A stretch of DNA of 64,000 bases from Dasypus novemcinctus (GCF_030445035.2 NC_080677.1:62001-126000); one strand, 5' to 3'. Shown: positions 44,600-56,938, counted from the first letter of the stretch. Made by a program: numbers and translations. Notes: generated from the letters alone by a model not told the origin.

Positions 44600-45297
44600 T
44601 TTATGTTATCTTGTTCCTTTGACTGGACTGTATTTTCTTGTTTCTTGGTATGGATTGTAATTTTTTGTTTGTTTGTTTTTTTGGTGTCTTAGCATCTGGC
44701 TTACTAGATGTATTTATTTTGGGTGCAGTTTCTCTTTTTAGTTTAGGCTTTCTTGCCCTTCCCCCCTTGCTGGGTTTACAGTAGTTGATACTATAAGCTT
44801 TGGAGGCTAAAGCTGCCCACATTGCCCCAGGAACCAATGAAGCTTCTCCCATTTTTCTCCTCTTCCATGGGTTGGCATGGAGCCACAGCCATGTGCAATA
44901 ATCCAAGTTGTGCAGGCCAAGACCATCTGCAGTTGCCCAGAGAGATTGATGAAGCGTCATGCCCCTTCCTCCCCTGCCTGCGGCAGGAATGGAGCTGCAG
45001 GTGTGGGCAGCAATCTATGCCATGTGGGTCCAAAATGACCACAGTTGCCCAGTTAGACCAATATAACATAACATAGGCCCCTTCCACCCCTGCCAGGGGT
45101 AGGGATGGACCCTCCAGAGTGCCCAACAATCTAATCTATTCTTTCAAGGATGTTACAAGATGCTCTTTTGGTCTCCTGGACTCCCCAAACAGGTACTTTA
45201 GATAGCTCTGTTTAGATTATTAACTGCCCTGTAGGATAAGCTGTCTCTTAGAATGCCTAACTTAACTGCCATCTTGCCCTTCCTCCTCCTCCTGTTA
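44600..45297 (-). mobile_element. L1 5' UTR, antisense
   Basis: GC-richer segment with repeated motifs (gttgcccagttagacc / gttgcccagagagatt; ccttccacccctgcc / ccttcctcccctgcc), directly upstream of ORF1 on the minus strand. Resembles an L1 promoter region with imperfect internal repeats. Confidence 0.5.
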
Positions 45298-45299
45298 TA

Positions 45300-46620
45300 G
45301 CATATTTTTGAGAAGAGGGTGTGAGGATCTAGAGAGGTCAGGAACCGTTGCTTGTGGGTCTATTTGGGTTTATCTTGTTTAGAATTCATTCAATATCTTG
45401 GATGAGCATATTCATGTCTTTTGTTAAATTTAGTAAGTCTTCATCCATTATATCTTCAAATATTCTCTCTGGCCCTTTCTCTTTCTCTTTCTTGGACTTC
45501 CATAATACATATATAGGTATGCTTGATGATAACCCAAAAGTTCATAATTTCCATCTCTCTATTGATATCTCTGCGTTCATCTATTATTTTCCTGGTTTTC
45601 TTTAGTTCATTGTGTGTTTTCCTTAAGTTCTTTGAGCATATTAAGGACCATTTTGTTTTCAAGTCTTTGTTTGGAATGTCCCAGATCTGATCCTCCTCAT
45701 TGGTGGTATCTAGTGCTTCCATCTTCTCTTTACCTTGGACCATTGATTTCTGTCTGTTTGTTTTGTAATATTTTGTTGAAACTTAGACATTTTGATATTT
45801 TGATCCATTATTACAGGAATTTAGACTGTGAGTCATCTGTTCTTTAAACTTATATTCAGCTAGTGTTAGGACAGAGGTTTCCTTAAATGCCAAAGAAGAG
45901 GAAGAGGAGGAGGAGGAGGTGGCAAAGAAAACACCTTTCTTTCCCAGTCTCTGTAGACTGGTGGGTGGGAATGCTCTCCTTCACGGCTTATCCACACAAT
46001 GAGTGTGGAAACTAGCTCCAGGCCAAAGTATAGGAGCCTCCTTGATCCTCTGTCTTGAGCATGTGCACGTGGCCATAGGAATTCCCCTACTCATAAGTGT
46101 TCCCTCTTCCCCATGGACACAGCTTCCTCAGGGTCCTAGGCACCAAACTGTATGCCATCCAGCCACCAACCCTCACCCAAGGCTGCAAACTACACTCCAT
46201 GCATTCTGCAGGAGAGCTCAGGAGCTGTCTTCTATTCACCAGGAGGTTCTGGAGTAGGAGTCCCTCAGGCCATCACCAGACAGATTAGGCCAGACATTCT
46301 TGCTCCCAATATGTGCAAGAAAGGTTACTCTGCTCCCTTCAGAACTGGGCTGGGGGTCCACACTGACAGTTTAGGCCATGTGAGTTGGTGAGGGGCAAGG
46401 GAGGGGCCAGCCAGGATCCACAAGATCTCACCAGTTTTAAGTGGACCTTTTCTTGGTTCCATATCCATCCTGTTACTGCAGTCCTTTAATGGGTTTCTGG
46501 AGTTTTTAGATAGATGTTCTACTAGTTCTTGCTTATTGTTCAAAGCTCCTGGGTTTGGGGTAGGGGAGAGACAGAGTCCTAAAGTGTCTCACTCTGTCTT
46601 CTTGATTAGCGTGGGGCCTG
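45300..46620 (-). mobile_element. Second antisense L1-like 5' region with ORF1 remains
   Basis: The frame at 45456-45743 (DLKTKWSLICSKNLRKTHN and NFWVIIKHTYICIMEVQER) corresponds loosely to the ORF1p coiled coil and the start of its RRM. It continues left with a region recalling NKINPxRPTP. The part to the right (45800-46620) is probable 5' UTR, ending at ttgattagcgtggggcc. A purine-rich gaggaggaggagg run lies at ~45897-45922. Could be HAL1-like (an ORF1-only L1 relative). Confidence 0.55.
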
Positions 46621-46642
46621 TTGCTTTTCAAAAATGTATGGT

Positions 46643-47705
46643 AGGGAAGCAGCTGTGGCTCCATCAGTTGGGCTCCCGTCTACCATATGGGAGGCCCTGG
46701 GTTCACGTCCTGGGGCTTCCTTGTGAAGGCAGGCTGGCCCACACGCTGTGGAATGCTGACGGCCGGGCACCGCGGAGTGCCGCTGACCTGGAAGTTCCAT
46801 GGAGAGCCGACTCAGCAAGGTGATGCAACAAAAAGGGAGACAAGAAAACACACACACACACACACACAGAAAAGCACCCAGTGAATGGACACAGAGAGCA
46901 GACAGCAAGCAAGCTGCAAGGGGGGGTGAAGCAGGCTAATACAATAGGGAATTAATAGATGGATCTGGAACCTGGCAGAGTCCACGTGGACATCTGGAAC
47001 CCCCAAGATGGCTACTGGAGGAACCCCACCCATGGGATTCTGCTACCTAGAACAAAGACTTCTTCCTGGGAACAAGGAAAAGCCCGGATGTTCTCTAGGA
47101 ACTCTATCATTGGGTCCTCACTAAGGGATTGATGGGTGGGGTAGCCAATCAAAACAGCAAACAGCTGGAACCCCCTCCCCTGAAATTAGCAAAGGAGTGG
47201 AATAATTAGCAGTTTAAAAGCAAACTGGGAGGCTTGAGCTTGCCCTCTCTCACCCTGCTCTCCTGCGACTGGGCCTGTTCCCTGCCCTCTTTGCGCAGCT
47301 TTCACCATTTTTCCTCCACCATGTGGTTACGCAAGTAAACCTGCGGATTTATAATCTATAAGGGGAAATTGTAGCTTGTAAATCAGCCCTCTTCATCCCT
47401 TTTCACCTCCTTCCTCTCTACCTGGGGCCTCTGCTGTGTTATTTTCTGTTATTTTCTCCCATTTCTCTTCCCTCCCTACCTGAATAAATTACTGGCCTAA
47501 CTCACCAGGTGTGCTTTTGAAATTCATTTCTGCAGCATAGCCAAGAACCTAGATAGAATCCGGTAACAGGGGGGTGGAATAAATAAATACAGACACAGAA
47601 GAACACACAGCAAATGGACACAGGGAATAGATAGCAAGCAAAAAAGAAAATAAAAGCTGCAAGGGGGAGGATAAAAAATAAAATAAAAAATAATTTTAAA
47701 AAAAG
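46643..47705 (+). mobile_element. Older DAS-like SINE interrupted by an ERV1-like LTR, with duplicated tail
   Basis: SINE head gggaagcagctgtggctcca at ~46647, box B-like gttcacgtcct, body to 46926, a (CA)n run at 46849-46868. The LTR occupies 46927-47568. After it, the SINE tail resumes (ggggggtggaataaataaat) and a second copy of the 3' body (cagcaaatggacacaggg) follows, ending in (AAAT)n at 47705. Approximate flanks gtatggtag and gtacggtaa may be the original duplication. Confidence 0.7.
46923..47572 (+). mobile_element. ERV1-like solo LTR (642 bp) with 4-bp duplication, inserted in a SINE
   Basis: LTR 46927-47568 starts tgaagcaggc, ends atccggtaaca. Flanking g-runs give a GGGG duplication (46923-46926, 47569-47572). 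A CCAAT box at 47145-47149 (gtagccaatcaaaac), a TATA-like tttaaaag at ~47212 and the polyadenylation signal AATAAA at 47483-47488 are in the correct order. The 4-bp duplication fits class I (gamma-like) retroviruses. No internal genes. Confidence 0.8.
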
Positions 47706-47759
47706 GTACGGTAATCTTTTTTCTTTTTCCTGGTGCCTTGCTTCACTCCACAGAAGCTT

Positions 47760-47875
47760 GCACCTGCCTGCACAGGTCTGGGATGCCTTTTTTCTTTTTT
47801 TCACCAGGAGATCTCAGGGATTGAATCCATATGGTTAATGGGAGCTCAATTGCTTGAGCCACAGCTGCTTCCCTT
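47760..47875 (-). mobile_element. Older DAS-like SINE fragment, antisense
   Basis: ctcaattgcttgagccacag followed by ctgcttccc is the reverse complement of the older SINE head (gggaagcagctgtggctcaa), and ggattgaatcc is the box B equivalent. Confidence 0.65.
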
Positions 47876-48640
47876 TGATTTTAATATGCAGAAAAATATT
47901 TTTATCACAAATAGCATAAATCACACACATGCAGAATTTTATTTTTTTAAAACCTTCTATATGGAAGTCTTGTTTTTTAACAAAAGACAGGATGTTTTCA
48001 TTGTACCTCTCTTATCTTTCATTAGATAATGTAATGCTATTATTTTATGAAAAGCAAAATAGTCTGATGAACTATTAGAGAAGGCAATTCTTTAAATAGA
48101 TAGGCCCTTTAAAGAGGATGAAATTTAAACAGATAGGTGTTATTTTAGGTTGAAATGTACCAAACAAAACTTCAGATTAATGTTTCCTAGGTAAATTATT
48201 TAATTATAAGTACTAATTCAGAGCAATGGAATTTTATTCTGAAAAAATGGATTTGGACAGGAGGTCAAAATCCTGGGTCAACATCCTGATATCCTGATAA
48301 CTTAAGAATTAGATTCTGAATCAACAAAAGTTCATTTTTAAACTCCTGACATTTTCCATTGGTAGAATCATGTTTTGATAAATTTTAGAGATAATTTTCA
48401 AAAATCAGTCAATAAATCTCTCTCTCAAACACACACATGCACACACACATCTTTTTTTTTGTTTCGTTTTCTATTTTTTTATTTTTTAAAGCAATTTTAT
48501 TTAGATATATTTACATCTTTCTGAACACCTGAAAAGTGCTTTTTTGGGAGGAGTTTTTTTTTTTATCTCTGCTTTAATCTTTGTCATTTCCTTCCTTCTG
48601 CTTGTTTTCTGTTTAGTTTGTTCTTTTTCTAGTTCTTAAA
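47876..48640. other. AT-rich unassigned sequence
   Basis: Includes a short (AC)n run at ~48426-48449. Nothing else recognised. Confidence 0.4.
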
Positions 48641-48644
48641 GTTT

Positions 48645-49228
48645 TTTTGTCTTTGTTTTTTTAATGTTACATTTAAAAAATATGAGGTCCCCATATACTC
48701 CCCACCCCCCTCACCCCACTCCTCCCCCCATAACAACAACCTCCTCCATCATCATGGGACATTCATTGCACTTGGTGAATACATCTCTGAGCACTGCTGC
48801 ACCACATGGTCAATGGTCAACATCATAGCCCACATTCTCCCACAGTCCAGCCAGTGGGCCACGGGAGGACGTACAATGTCCAGTAACTGTCCCTGCAGCA
48901 CCACCCAGGACAACTCCAGCCCCCAAAATGCCCCCACATCACATCTCTTCCTCCCACTCCCTACCCCCAGCAGCCACCATGGTCACTTTCTCCACACCAA
49001 TGCCACATTTTCTTTGATTACTACTGATCACAATAGTTCATGAATAGAATATCAGTAAATCTACTCTAATCCATACTCTATTCCTCCATCCTGTGGACCT
49101 TGGAATGGTTGTGTCCAGTCCACATCTATATCAAGAGGGGCTTAGATTCCACATGGATGCTGGATGCAATCCTCCTGCTTTCAGTTGTAGGCACTCTTGG
49201 CTCCCTGGTGTGGTGGTTAGCCTTCTTC
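48645..49228 (-). mobile_element. 5'-truncated copy of the retroposon at 33796-36759
   Basis: From gtttttttgtctttgttttt to ctggtgtggtggttagcc, it aligns collinearly with 33820-34390, including catcatcatgggacattcat, gttcatgaatagaatatcag and ggaccttggaatggttgtg. Poly(T) on the left marks the tail. No clear target duplication was found. Confidence 0.82.
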
Positions 49229-49374
49229 ACCTGGGAGGAGTTATTTTTTAAAAACTTCAAAAACATTTATTCAACACCTACTCTGGTTTGCTCAGCATTT
49301 TGCTGCATACCAGTTAAGCAAAAATCATGCCTGTCATTTACTGATCACATACCAAATGAAATAACCCACACTTC

Positions 49375-49480
49375 ATTTAGTCTCTCAATCTCTATTATAA
49401 CCCTGTGAGATAAGGAGAAGGCTCAGAGCAGTTACAGGTTTTGTAACACAGCTAGAGGGAAGCTGGTCAGCATTTAAGCC
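49375..49480 (-). mobile_element. MIR SINE fragment
   Basis: attataaccctgtgagataa, ggctcagagcagttacaggt, and aacacagctagagggaagct follow the antisense MIR pattern. Confidence 0.65.
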
Positions 49481-49752
49481 TGGATATTTCTGGTTGGAGA
49501 AGCTGCATATTTTCACACACTCCACTAACTTTGGATGCTTATCTGAAGGTGACTGAGACCCGGTCCTGCCTTCAGCCACCAGCATTCTTTTGGGAGAAGA
49601 ACAAGCTCTTCCCTGGAATGAACATGGTATCACTGAGAATTGTAGATTAACAATTAGAGTGGTGGCTATCAAGCTGGATTTGCAGGATGACATCAGCAAA
49701 AGTGGTGGAGTAAGGACTCTGAAAATTCTCTTCTCCATTAAAAACAAGAATA

Positions 49753-50410
49753 CTGACTGTATTAGCCAAAAGGGGTACTGATTCAAAGTATCAGAAATCT
49801 GTTGGCTGTTATAAAGGGTATTCATTTGGGATAAAAGCTTACAGTTTTGAGGCCCTAAAGAGTCTACCTCAAGGTACCATAAGAGGTACTTCCTCACCAA
49901 GATCTGTTCCCACATGTGAAGCAAGATGACTGATCTGAGAGGGTTCAGCCTTCCTCTTTCCCTTAAGGCTCTGTGGAACCAGCTTCTTCCTTTCTCAGCT
50001 ACAGGCTGGAGGACCAATTTCTTTCCAGACTTGCTCAGCTGCTCAGGGCTCTGGTCTCTTCAGCTACAAACTATCAGTGAATGAGTCCTCGCTCTTCCCA
50101 GGGCCTCTGCTGTGTCCACACACCTGTCTCCCTTTCTCTGTGTTCCACTCCTGTGGATCTATTTCTATGTGTCTCCTTGACTGAGTGGCCACTTATATAG
50201 CCCAAAAAGGGGGTGGGGACTCAAACTGAGTTACAGTCTAATGACATGGTCAAATCAAAGCCCTAATCTTAACATAATTTAATCAAAGACATCTCAGCTG
50301 AATCTAATATACTCAAAGGGGATCACACCCAGAGGAACTGACCAGTTTACAAACATAATCAATATCTCTTTTTGGAATTCATAAATAATATATTGAACTA
50401 CCACACTGAC
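49753..50410 (-). mobile_element. MaLR/ERVL-like solo LTR, antisense, perfect 5-bp duplication
   Basis: LTR 49758-50405: plus-strand ends tgtattagccaaaagg and ttgaactaccaca (TG...CA). ctgac flanks both sides (49753-49757, 50406-50410). On the minus strand it begins tgtggtagttcaatata and has the shared gattatgtttgtaaac and ggactttgatt-type motifs. About 648 bp, longer than the 3407 copy. Confidence 0.88.
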
Positions 50411-51351
50411 AAAATTTTTCATAATCAATTTTTACGGAATTCTGATAATTAACCAAAGACTTGTAGTAACCTAGGGGGCATTTATTCAAGAAAAATGACT
50501 TTATATTGGCAAGAATAGCAAGCTTAATTACACATTAACTTATCCTACTCCCTTTTTCTACTCTTCGGCTCCATGGTAGCCTTGAAAAATAACAACCTGC
50601 AATTGTAGTGAAAACCAGAAGCCTGAAGCCTTGAAGAGAGCAGAAAGGGGTGGGAACTCTTTCAAAACCTCATTCCCAAAGAACTGTTATTATTTGATCT
50701 GTCTGGTGGTCCTCTGGAAGACCCACCTTGCAAGGCTGGGTATATGTAATTTACTGCAAAAAGCATTTTCCCCAGGGGAACCTGTTGAAAACAACCACAG
50801 ACAAGCATTTAACTTAGCAGATGCCTAAAAGCATGGGTAAAAGTGTGTGATAAACATCAGACTAACCAAAAAGCTTAAAAGGAAAAGCATGGAGTGGTGG
50901 TGTCCACAGGGGCTTTGAAAAGCTTTGACAGTCTCCTGAGACTCTAGAAGGCTATGTGCATGCTCAGGAAAGACCTTGAAAGACTCTATGTACTCCCCTC
51001 TGACTGACTTAGAGGGTCTGGGCAAGCAGGAAGTGAAGGCTAAGGCAGAGTAGTTAAACTGCTCGGATGAATGTTGACAACATGCTTTCCCCTTGCCATA
51101 GAGCACCTTGACAAAGATGGGGAGATGCACAGGTTTCAGGAGTTTAAGGAAAGCTCTATTCAGTCATTAACTGAGCACCAAGCTAACTGAGCAAAGACTT
51201 CAGTCCTGTATACATCACCAACATACACTTTAACAGACTCAGTACCAAAAAGTTAGCAACAAATAAACAGAAACAGCTAAAATAAGCAGCACCAACCACA
51301 ACCCCTGAGGAGAGGAGAGACGAGATTCTGATTTCCAAGATATGCTACACT
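50411..51351. other. Single-copy-looking sequence
   Basis: No repeat or gene recognised. Confidence 0.4.
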
Positions 51352-51957
51352 GTATTTGTAGCAGTTTGAAATTCTTTTATGAATCCCCAAAAGAGGCAGA
51401 TTATGTTTGTGAACAAAATCCATTCCTGTGAGTGCGAGGCCTTTTCAATTGGACTACATCAGTGAGGCATGACCCAGGTTAAGTCTCACCTTCTTGCTGG
51501 GTCTGATATAAATGGAGACACACACAGGAAAAGGGAGCTCCCACCATATTTGATCCAGCCATGTGAGAGAAAGGAGAGGCTCCAAGAGCTGAGGCCCAGG
51601 GAGAGACGAGCCATTTGTCTGATAGCTTTCAGCTGAACTTGGGAAGAAAGCAGAGCAGCTGGCTCTGAGAGAAGAACTCCAATAAGAGACAAGCCCCATG
51701 CCTAGTTGCCTGTAGCTGAGCTTGGGGAGATGGTAGATTCTGGAGGGAAGGCAGAGACCTGGGCAGAGATCCCCCGCCATCTCGCTTCCCCATGTGGCAA
51801 GTGACTTCGGTGAGAAAGTACCCCTTACGGTGTCTTGAGCTTGACTTCACATGGCCTTGGAACTGTAAACTTTTATTCCAAATAAATCCCCTTTATAAAA
51901 GCCAACCCATTTCTGGTACTTTGCCTCTGCAGCCCTTTGGCAAACTAAAACAGTATT
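51352..51957 (+). mobile_element. MaLR/ERVL-like solo LTR, distinct subfamily, perfect 5-bp duplication
   Basis: LTR 51357-51952 starts tgtagcagtttgaaattc, ends ggcaaactaaaaca; gtatt flanks both sides (51352-51356, 51953-51957). AATAAA near 51881 and cccatttctggtactttgcc are conserved. The middle (gctgagcttggggagatg, ccatgtggcaagtgacttcg) differs from the 3407 group. Confidence 0.9.
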
Positions 51958-52164
51958 ATTCAAAATGGAAATTTATTTCTCTCTCAAGAAAAAGATCAGA
52001 GGTAGGCAGCCAAACCTAGGAAGGACGGTTCTGCATCCATAAAATTAGCAGGGGCCAGGCCCTTGTACATCCACAGCTCCCATCTTGCTTAGAGGATGAA
52101 CCTCATCATTGGGGGCCGAAATGACAGAACAGATCAAGAAAAAGAGGAGGAGTCAGCTGTCTCA
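51958..52164. other. Unassigned sequence
   Basis: Nothing recognised. Confidence 0.3.
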
Positions 52165-53095
52165 GGTCATTTGTTAAGCATTATTTATTCTCTACTTTTT
52201 ATTATGAATATTTCACGTGTAGAAAATAACTGAACACTACAATGAGCACCTATATACTTTCCACTTAGATTCATCAGTTAACATTTTTTCCATCTTAAAG
52301 AATTGAACATTTGAAAATAGGTTATAGACATCATATTTCACCCTTAAAATTTAATTTTGTATCTCCTAAGAACAAAAACATTTTTCTCCCCCTCTCACAA
52401 TATAATTACCACAACTAATAAAATTAATGAAAGTTCTATAATATTATCTAGTATACCAACCATATTCAAATTTTCCTAGTTGTTCCAATCAGGACTCACA
52501 AACTGCATTTATTCAGTTATGTCCCTTCAATCTCTTTTAATCTAGAGCAGTTCTCCTCAGTTATTATTCAAGACATCAACTTTTTTAAAAGTCCAGGTCA
52601 GTTACCTTATAGAATGCCCCACTTTCAAGAGTTGTCTGATTGTTTCCTCATGGTGGTGTTTAATTTGCTCCCATATCCCTATATTTCCTGCAAGTTGGAA
52701 ATTAGGTCTAGAAGCTTGCTCAGTTTCAGGTTAAGTTTTGGCAAAATGTTTTGCAAACCGTTCTTCATATGTGATGTTTTATAGTTTACATCTCATCACA
52801 TCAGAAGACATATGATTTCAAGTTGTCACTTCAGGGTGGTGAACTTTGGTCAGGTGATTCAGGTGTGTCTACCACATCTCTCCATTTTTTAGGTAGATTT
52901 TTTTTCACCTGTAATGTGTAAAGCATCTGCAAGGTGATAATTTGGCTTTATGCGCAAATCCCATTCCCCGATCTAGCTCAATGACTACACTGAAGACTAC
53001 AAAATGCTATAGTTTATAATTCTATCATTCTTTCTAAAAGTATTAGCTTCTGCCACTTGTCTCTTAAGGAAGAATTGTGTATGCTGCCACATGAC
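52165..53095 (-). mobile_element. Long antisense L1M/HAL1-type 3'-UTR fragment
   Basis: caacatttttgccat-type motifs: cagttaacattttttccatc, gtatctcctaagaacaaaaa, catattcaaattttcctagt, cttttaatctagagcagttc, cagttaccttatagaatgcc and gattgtttcctcatggtg follow the order of a well-known old L1M 3' region in antisense. Confidence 0.65.
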
Positions 53096-53689
53096 ACTTC
53101 CACTTGCATTCCAGTTGTGTCACCTGGAAACATCTAGTGCAAGAGATACTGGAAAATGTAATCCTTATTTTTTTAAAAACTGGAGTTCTAGTTTTACGGA
53201 AGAAGAGAATTGATATGGAGAAACTTGCAGACTTCTTTGACAACCTCTGTAGAGCTTCTGGAGCTGAGGAAAGAACCTTTTATTTCTTTTTTTTTTTTAA
53301 AGGGCCACATATTACTTACGACTGAGCAACGCTGCAGTGGAGAATCATCTGTAGTTAAGGATTAAGTTACGTTGCACAGTTCTATGAATGCTTCAGGAGC
53401 CCAGAGGTAAAACCAGCCACTCTGTTAATTATTCATTCAACAGTGATGGAGTGCATACTGGGCCAGACAGTCAGGTCTGAAGCAGCCGAATGAAGGTAAG
53501 ATCTGCACTCCACGAGAGTCGGGAATTGAAAGAGCGAGTGAGAATTCAGAGACACACTCCAGATCTCCCTTCACAGCTAGGATTGCATTTAGACCAGTCT
53601 TTACAGTGCAAAACAGGGATCTCAAACCAAGTGCAGTCCACAGCCATTATAAACATGTTCTGTTTGACCAGTTCAATGTTCTGAAAATA
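53096..53689. other. Single-copy-looking sequence
   Basis: An isolated ttttttttttaaagggcc at 53285 resembles the start of a SINE tail without a body. No gene recognised. Confidence 0.35.
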
Positions 53690-54465
53690 ACTGAGTGCAA
53701 CATTATTAGTCACTAGCAAAATGCAAATCAAAACCACAATGAGCTTCCACTTTACACCTCCTGGGATGACTTGAATAAAAAAAATGGAAAATAACACGTG
53801 TTGGCAAGGGTGTGGAGAAATTGGAACCCTCGTGCAGTGCTGGTGGGAATGTAAAATGGTGTAACCACTGTGAAAAATAGTTTGGTGAGTCCTCAAAAAA
53901 TTAAACATAGAACTACTATATAACCCATCAATTATACCCTTAGGTATACTGGAAGCAGAGTCTCAAACCGATGCTTATACACCAATGCTCCTAGCAGCAT
54001 TATTCACTATTGCCAGAAGATAGAAACAATCCTGGTATCCATCAGCAGATGAACAGATAAATAAAATGTGTACTATCCATACATATTATTATTTAGTCAT
54101 AAGAAGGAATGAAGTTCTGACACATGCTACAACATGGATGAAACTTAAAAACAACACTGTGTTGAATGAAATAAGCTAGAAGCAAAATTACAGATATTAC
54201 ATGATTCTACTCATAAGAAATATCTAGAACATGCAACTTCATAGAGACAGAAAGTAGGTTAGAAGTTATCAGGGGTTGAGGGAAAGGGGAATGCAGAATT
54301 ATTGCTTAATAGATATAAGAGTTTCTGTTTGGAATGGTGACAAATACTGGACTTAGTGGTGATGGTTGTACAACATTGGAATGTAATTAATGCCGCTGAA
54401 TCATACACTTAAAAATGATTAATGGCCAATTTTATGTTATATATATTTCATCACAGTAAAAACCA
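53690..54465 (+). mobile_element. L1M 3' end (ORF2 C-terminus plus 3' UTR)
   Basis: gcaaatcaaaaccacaatga, gtgtggagaaattggaaccc, ctggtgggaatgtaaaatgg, ctacaacatggatgaaactt, aatgaaataagctagaag and gttatatatatttcatcaca follow the L1M 3' order. This is the sense counterpart of the antisense pieces at 16857, 26430 and 29010. Confidence 0.85.
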
Positions 54466-55315
54466 AGCCTGAAAGTACCTTGTCTGGACACTGACTCGTC
54501 AAGCTGGCCACAGTGCCCAGTGCCTGCACTGAGCTGCCTCCTGCTCAGACACCGAGACACACCTGGCCCGTAGAGACGTGCATTTGCTCTCACTGCCCAT
54601 GATCAGGGTCACACAGGAACATAATAGTCAAGGGGCGAGGGTTGGCTGCAACCCCCTTCAGAGCTACTCTGAATCACTTTCTCTTCTCGCCATCCTGACC
54701 TTAATCAGGAGAGCTTTTAATTTAAGCGTAAAAAAGAAAACCACTGAGGACTCAAAAAAGTGACCTTGCTGCCATTTGTGGGAGACAGACAGGAGGAAAG
54801 TGGCATTAATGAACAGAAGAGACAGAGCAGATATGTCAGGAACTATCAGATCAAGGCAAGACACCAGGAGGCACAGCTCCCGGGGACCCTGCTACAGACC
54901 AGGCTTCGAGGAGCTCCAGGGGCAGGCGAGGAGGGGCGGCTACGCTTAGGATTTGTCACTGTTTTCATGGCACAACTTTTGGCGGATGCTTGAGGTGGAT
55001 TTTATGGGCTCAGTTGTTTCAAAGGCTCTGACAACCATTCCCAACACTTTAAACTTGGGCTGGAGCGTTAGCATAGATACTGGGACATTAGAAGGAGGTG
55101 CCTGGACCAGGAAGCTCCCTTGTGTAGGACATGCTCCATAGTCCTTACCACCCTTCTCCTTTTCACTGTGCTAACACCTCTCCTTCCTTCGTTCTGTAAA
55201 TATTTGTCCTACCCCTTATTGGGCTGGACATCTGTAGGGGGTTGAGGGATACCAAGACGAATCTGACATAGCAGGCGTGCAAAGAGACCTGAGGGGAGAG
55301 GAAGGAAGACACTAC
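54466..55315. other. Single-copy-looking sequence
   Basis: No repeat or exon recognised. Confidence 0.4.
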
Positions 55316-55720
55316 AAAAAAGGGAGGTGTCGGGAAACCGACTTTGGCCCAGTGGTTAGGGCGTTGGTCTACCACGTGGGAGGTCCACGGTTCAAACCCC
55401 GGGCCTCCTTGACCCGTGTGGAGCTGGTCTATGCGCAGTGCTGATGCGCGCAAGGAGTGCCCTGCCACGCAGGGGTGTCCCCCGCGTGGGGGAGCCCCCA
55501 CGCGCAAGGAGTGCGCCCGTGAGGAGAGCCGCCCAGCGTGAAAAAAAAAAGAAAGAGCAGCCTGCCCAGGAATGGCGCCGCCCACACTTCCCGTGCTGCT
55601 GACGACAACAGAAGCGGACAAAGAAACAAGACGCAGCAAATAGACACCAAGAACAGACAACCAGGGGAGGGGGGGAAATTAAATAAATAAATCTTTAAAA
55701 AAAAAAAAGGGAGGTGTCGG
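55316..55720 (+). mobile_element. DAS-type SINE, deleted subfamily, long target duplication
   Basis: Body 55334-55702, flanked by aaaaaagggaggtgtcgg at 55316-55333 and 55703-55720 (the six A residues are ambiguous with the tail, leaving at least 12 bp). Contains an expanded A9-10 run at ~55541. Subfamily deletion present. Confidence 0.93.
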
Positions 55721-56938
55721 CATCATGTTAGAGCAAAGCTGTGAGAGCAGCACCCACTGAGCAGGCGTGCCTCTTGCCCCTTGGAACACCCTGGAAGACC
55801 ACATCTGACTGAAGTGGACACAACCGCCTCCGCCGCTGCTGGCTGTGGGCGCAGGAGGCTGCAACCCTGAGTCTCAGTGACATGTGGGCACGGGGACCTT
55901 GGCGGGGAGGGCAGAGCAGGTGGCACGTTCCTCCCTGGTGCTCTGTGATGCCAGCTTGTCTGAGCCTTTAGGAAACGTGCCCGAGGCTTTTGGCGCGAAT
56001 ATGAATTGGGAGGCTTTCCCTGGGGAGCGCACAAACGTGTTCCCCGGCCGTGTGACTCTGCGTATCACTTGAGAGCAGTTTTCAGGGAAAGCGCCCCAAT
56101 AGTACACAGAGGCAGTGAAATGCATGACCTTGCGATTAGTGGGATCCCAGAGATGTAAAACCATCCCCAGACAGGGAAACACAGGGAGGCAGTAACGCAT
56201 CCAGAGGCTTCTTTTTCTTATTGCAGTGCCCCTCGGGCAGTATCACTGTGAACTGAGGAAGGGGTGCTGCTCTGAGAAATGCTTTCCTGTTTACTTTCTT
56301 GAGGAAAACGTTAGTGCAAAGAGAATGGATGGGCTGGAGCCTGATAAACCTCCCTTCCAAACTAGCGCTACCTTTTTCTAGTTGACAAGCTCGGGAAGGT
56401 TCGCTTTTGTGCCCCGACCCCCCGACTGTAGTGCCTAATGGGGTTGAAAAGGCAGGACACTCTCTGATTTCCAGTGTTGCTGGCCCATTTTATTAAAAGG
56501 ATACTTGGGGCACAGGATGTGGTCAGTTCATTCAAATTTCTTCCCCTGACCCTCGTGTTTAATAAATTACATTTCTAAAATAATTTTTTTAAAGGGAAAA
56601 GGTATAAGTGGAATTGTGATCTATTGACATCTAGTGGGGAAAAATTAGAAGACCCCAGGTGGGCAGCCTCTGGAGTGTTGACACCACCACAGTTGTTCTG
56701 ATTATAAAAATCTTAAAATCTTGGAATTGAATGCTTATTTCCAAATCTCTGCCATCCCTCATTTGATCTTGTGAATTTTTTTATTCAGAAATTCTTTTGG
56801 GTCAGCCAGATGGTCCCTCCTTTCCCCATTCCCACCGTTACCCCCTTACCAACAGGCAGGGCCCCTCACACCATAGAGTGTGAAATAAAGACCAGCATCT
56901 GGTCAACCTAGTGAAGATTCCAGCTTCCGGTCTTGTAT
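55721..56938. other. Single-copy-looking, moderately GC-rich sequence
   Basis: No repeat recognised. Pyrimidine tract plus tattgcag at ~56210-56226 is a possible splice acceptor but no open exon with homology follows. Confidence 0.35.

Larger units (their letters stand above)
41465..45297 (-). mobile_element. L1, antisense, with internal deletion joining ORF1 to ORF2
   Basis: From right to left on the minus strand: a GC-richer 5' UTR (45297 to ~44600), an ORF1 coiled-coil part (44318-44578), then the ORF2 reverse transcriptase (frame 44101-44436), the middle and C-terminal ORF2 (43258-43473; 42236-42433) and the 3' UTR to ~41465. The ORF1 C-terminal half and the ORF2 endonuclease are absent. 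Stops and frameshifts occur throughout, so the element is dead. Confidence 0.85.

Noticed and set aside
49385..50017. 210-codon minus-strand frame
   Set aside because: Most of it lies inside the antisense MaLR-like LTR at 49758-50405 and in a MIR; not a gene.
56200..56230. Splice acceptor and exon near 56226
   Set aside because: Pyrimidine tract plus attgcag looks acceptable, but no open exon with recognisable content and no matching donor follow.
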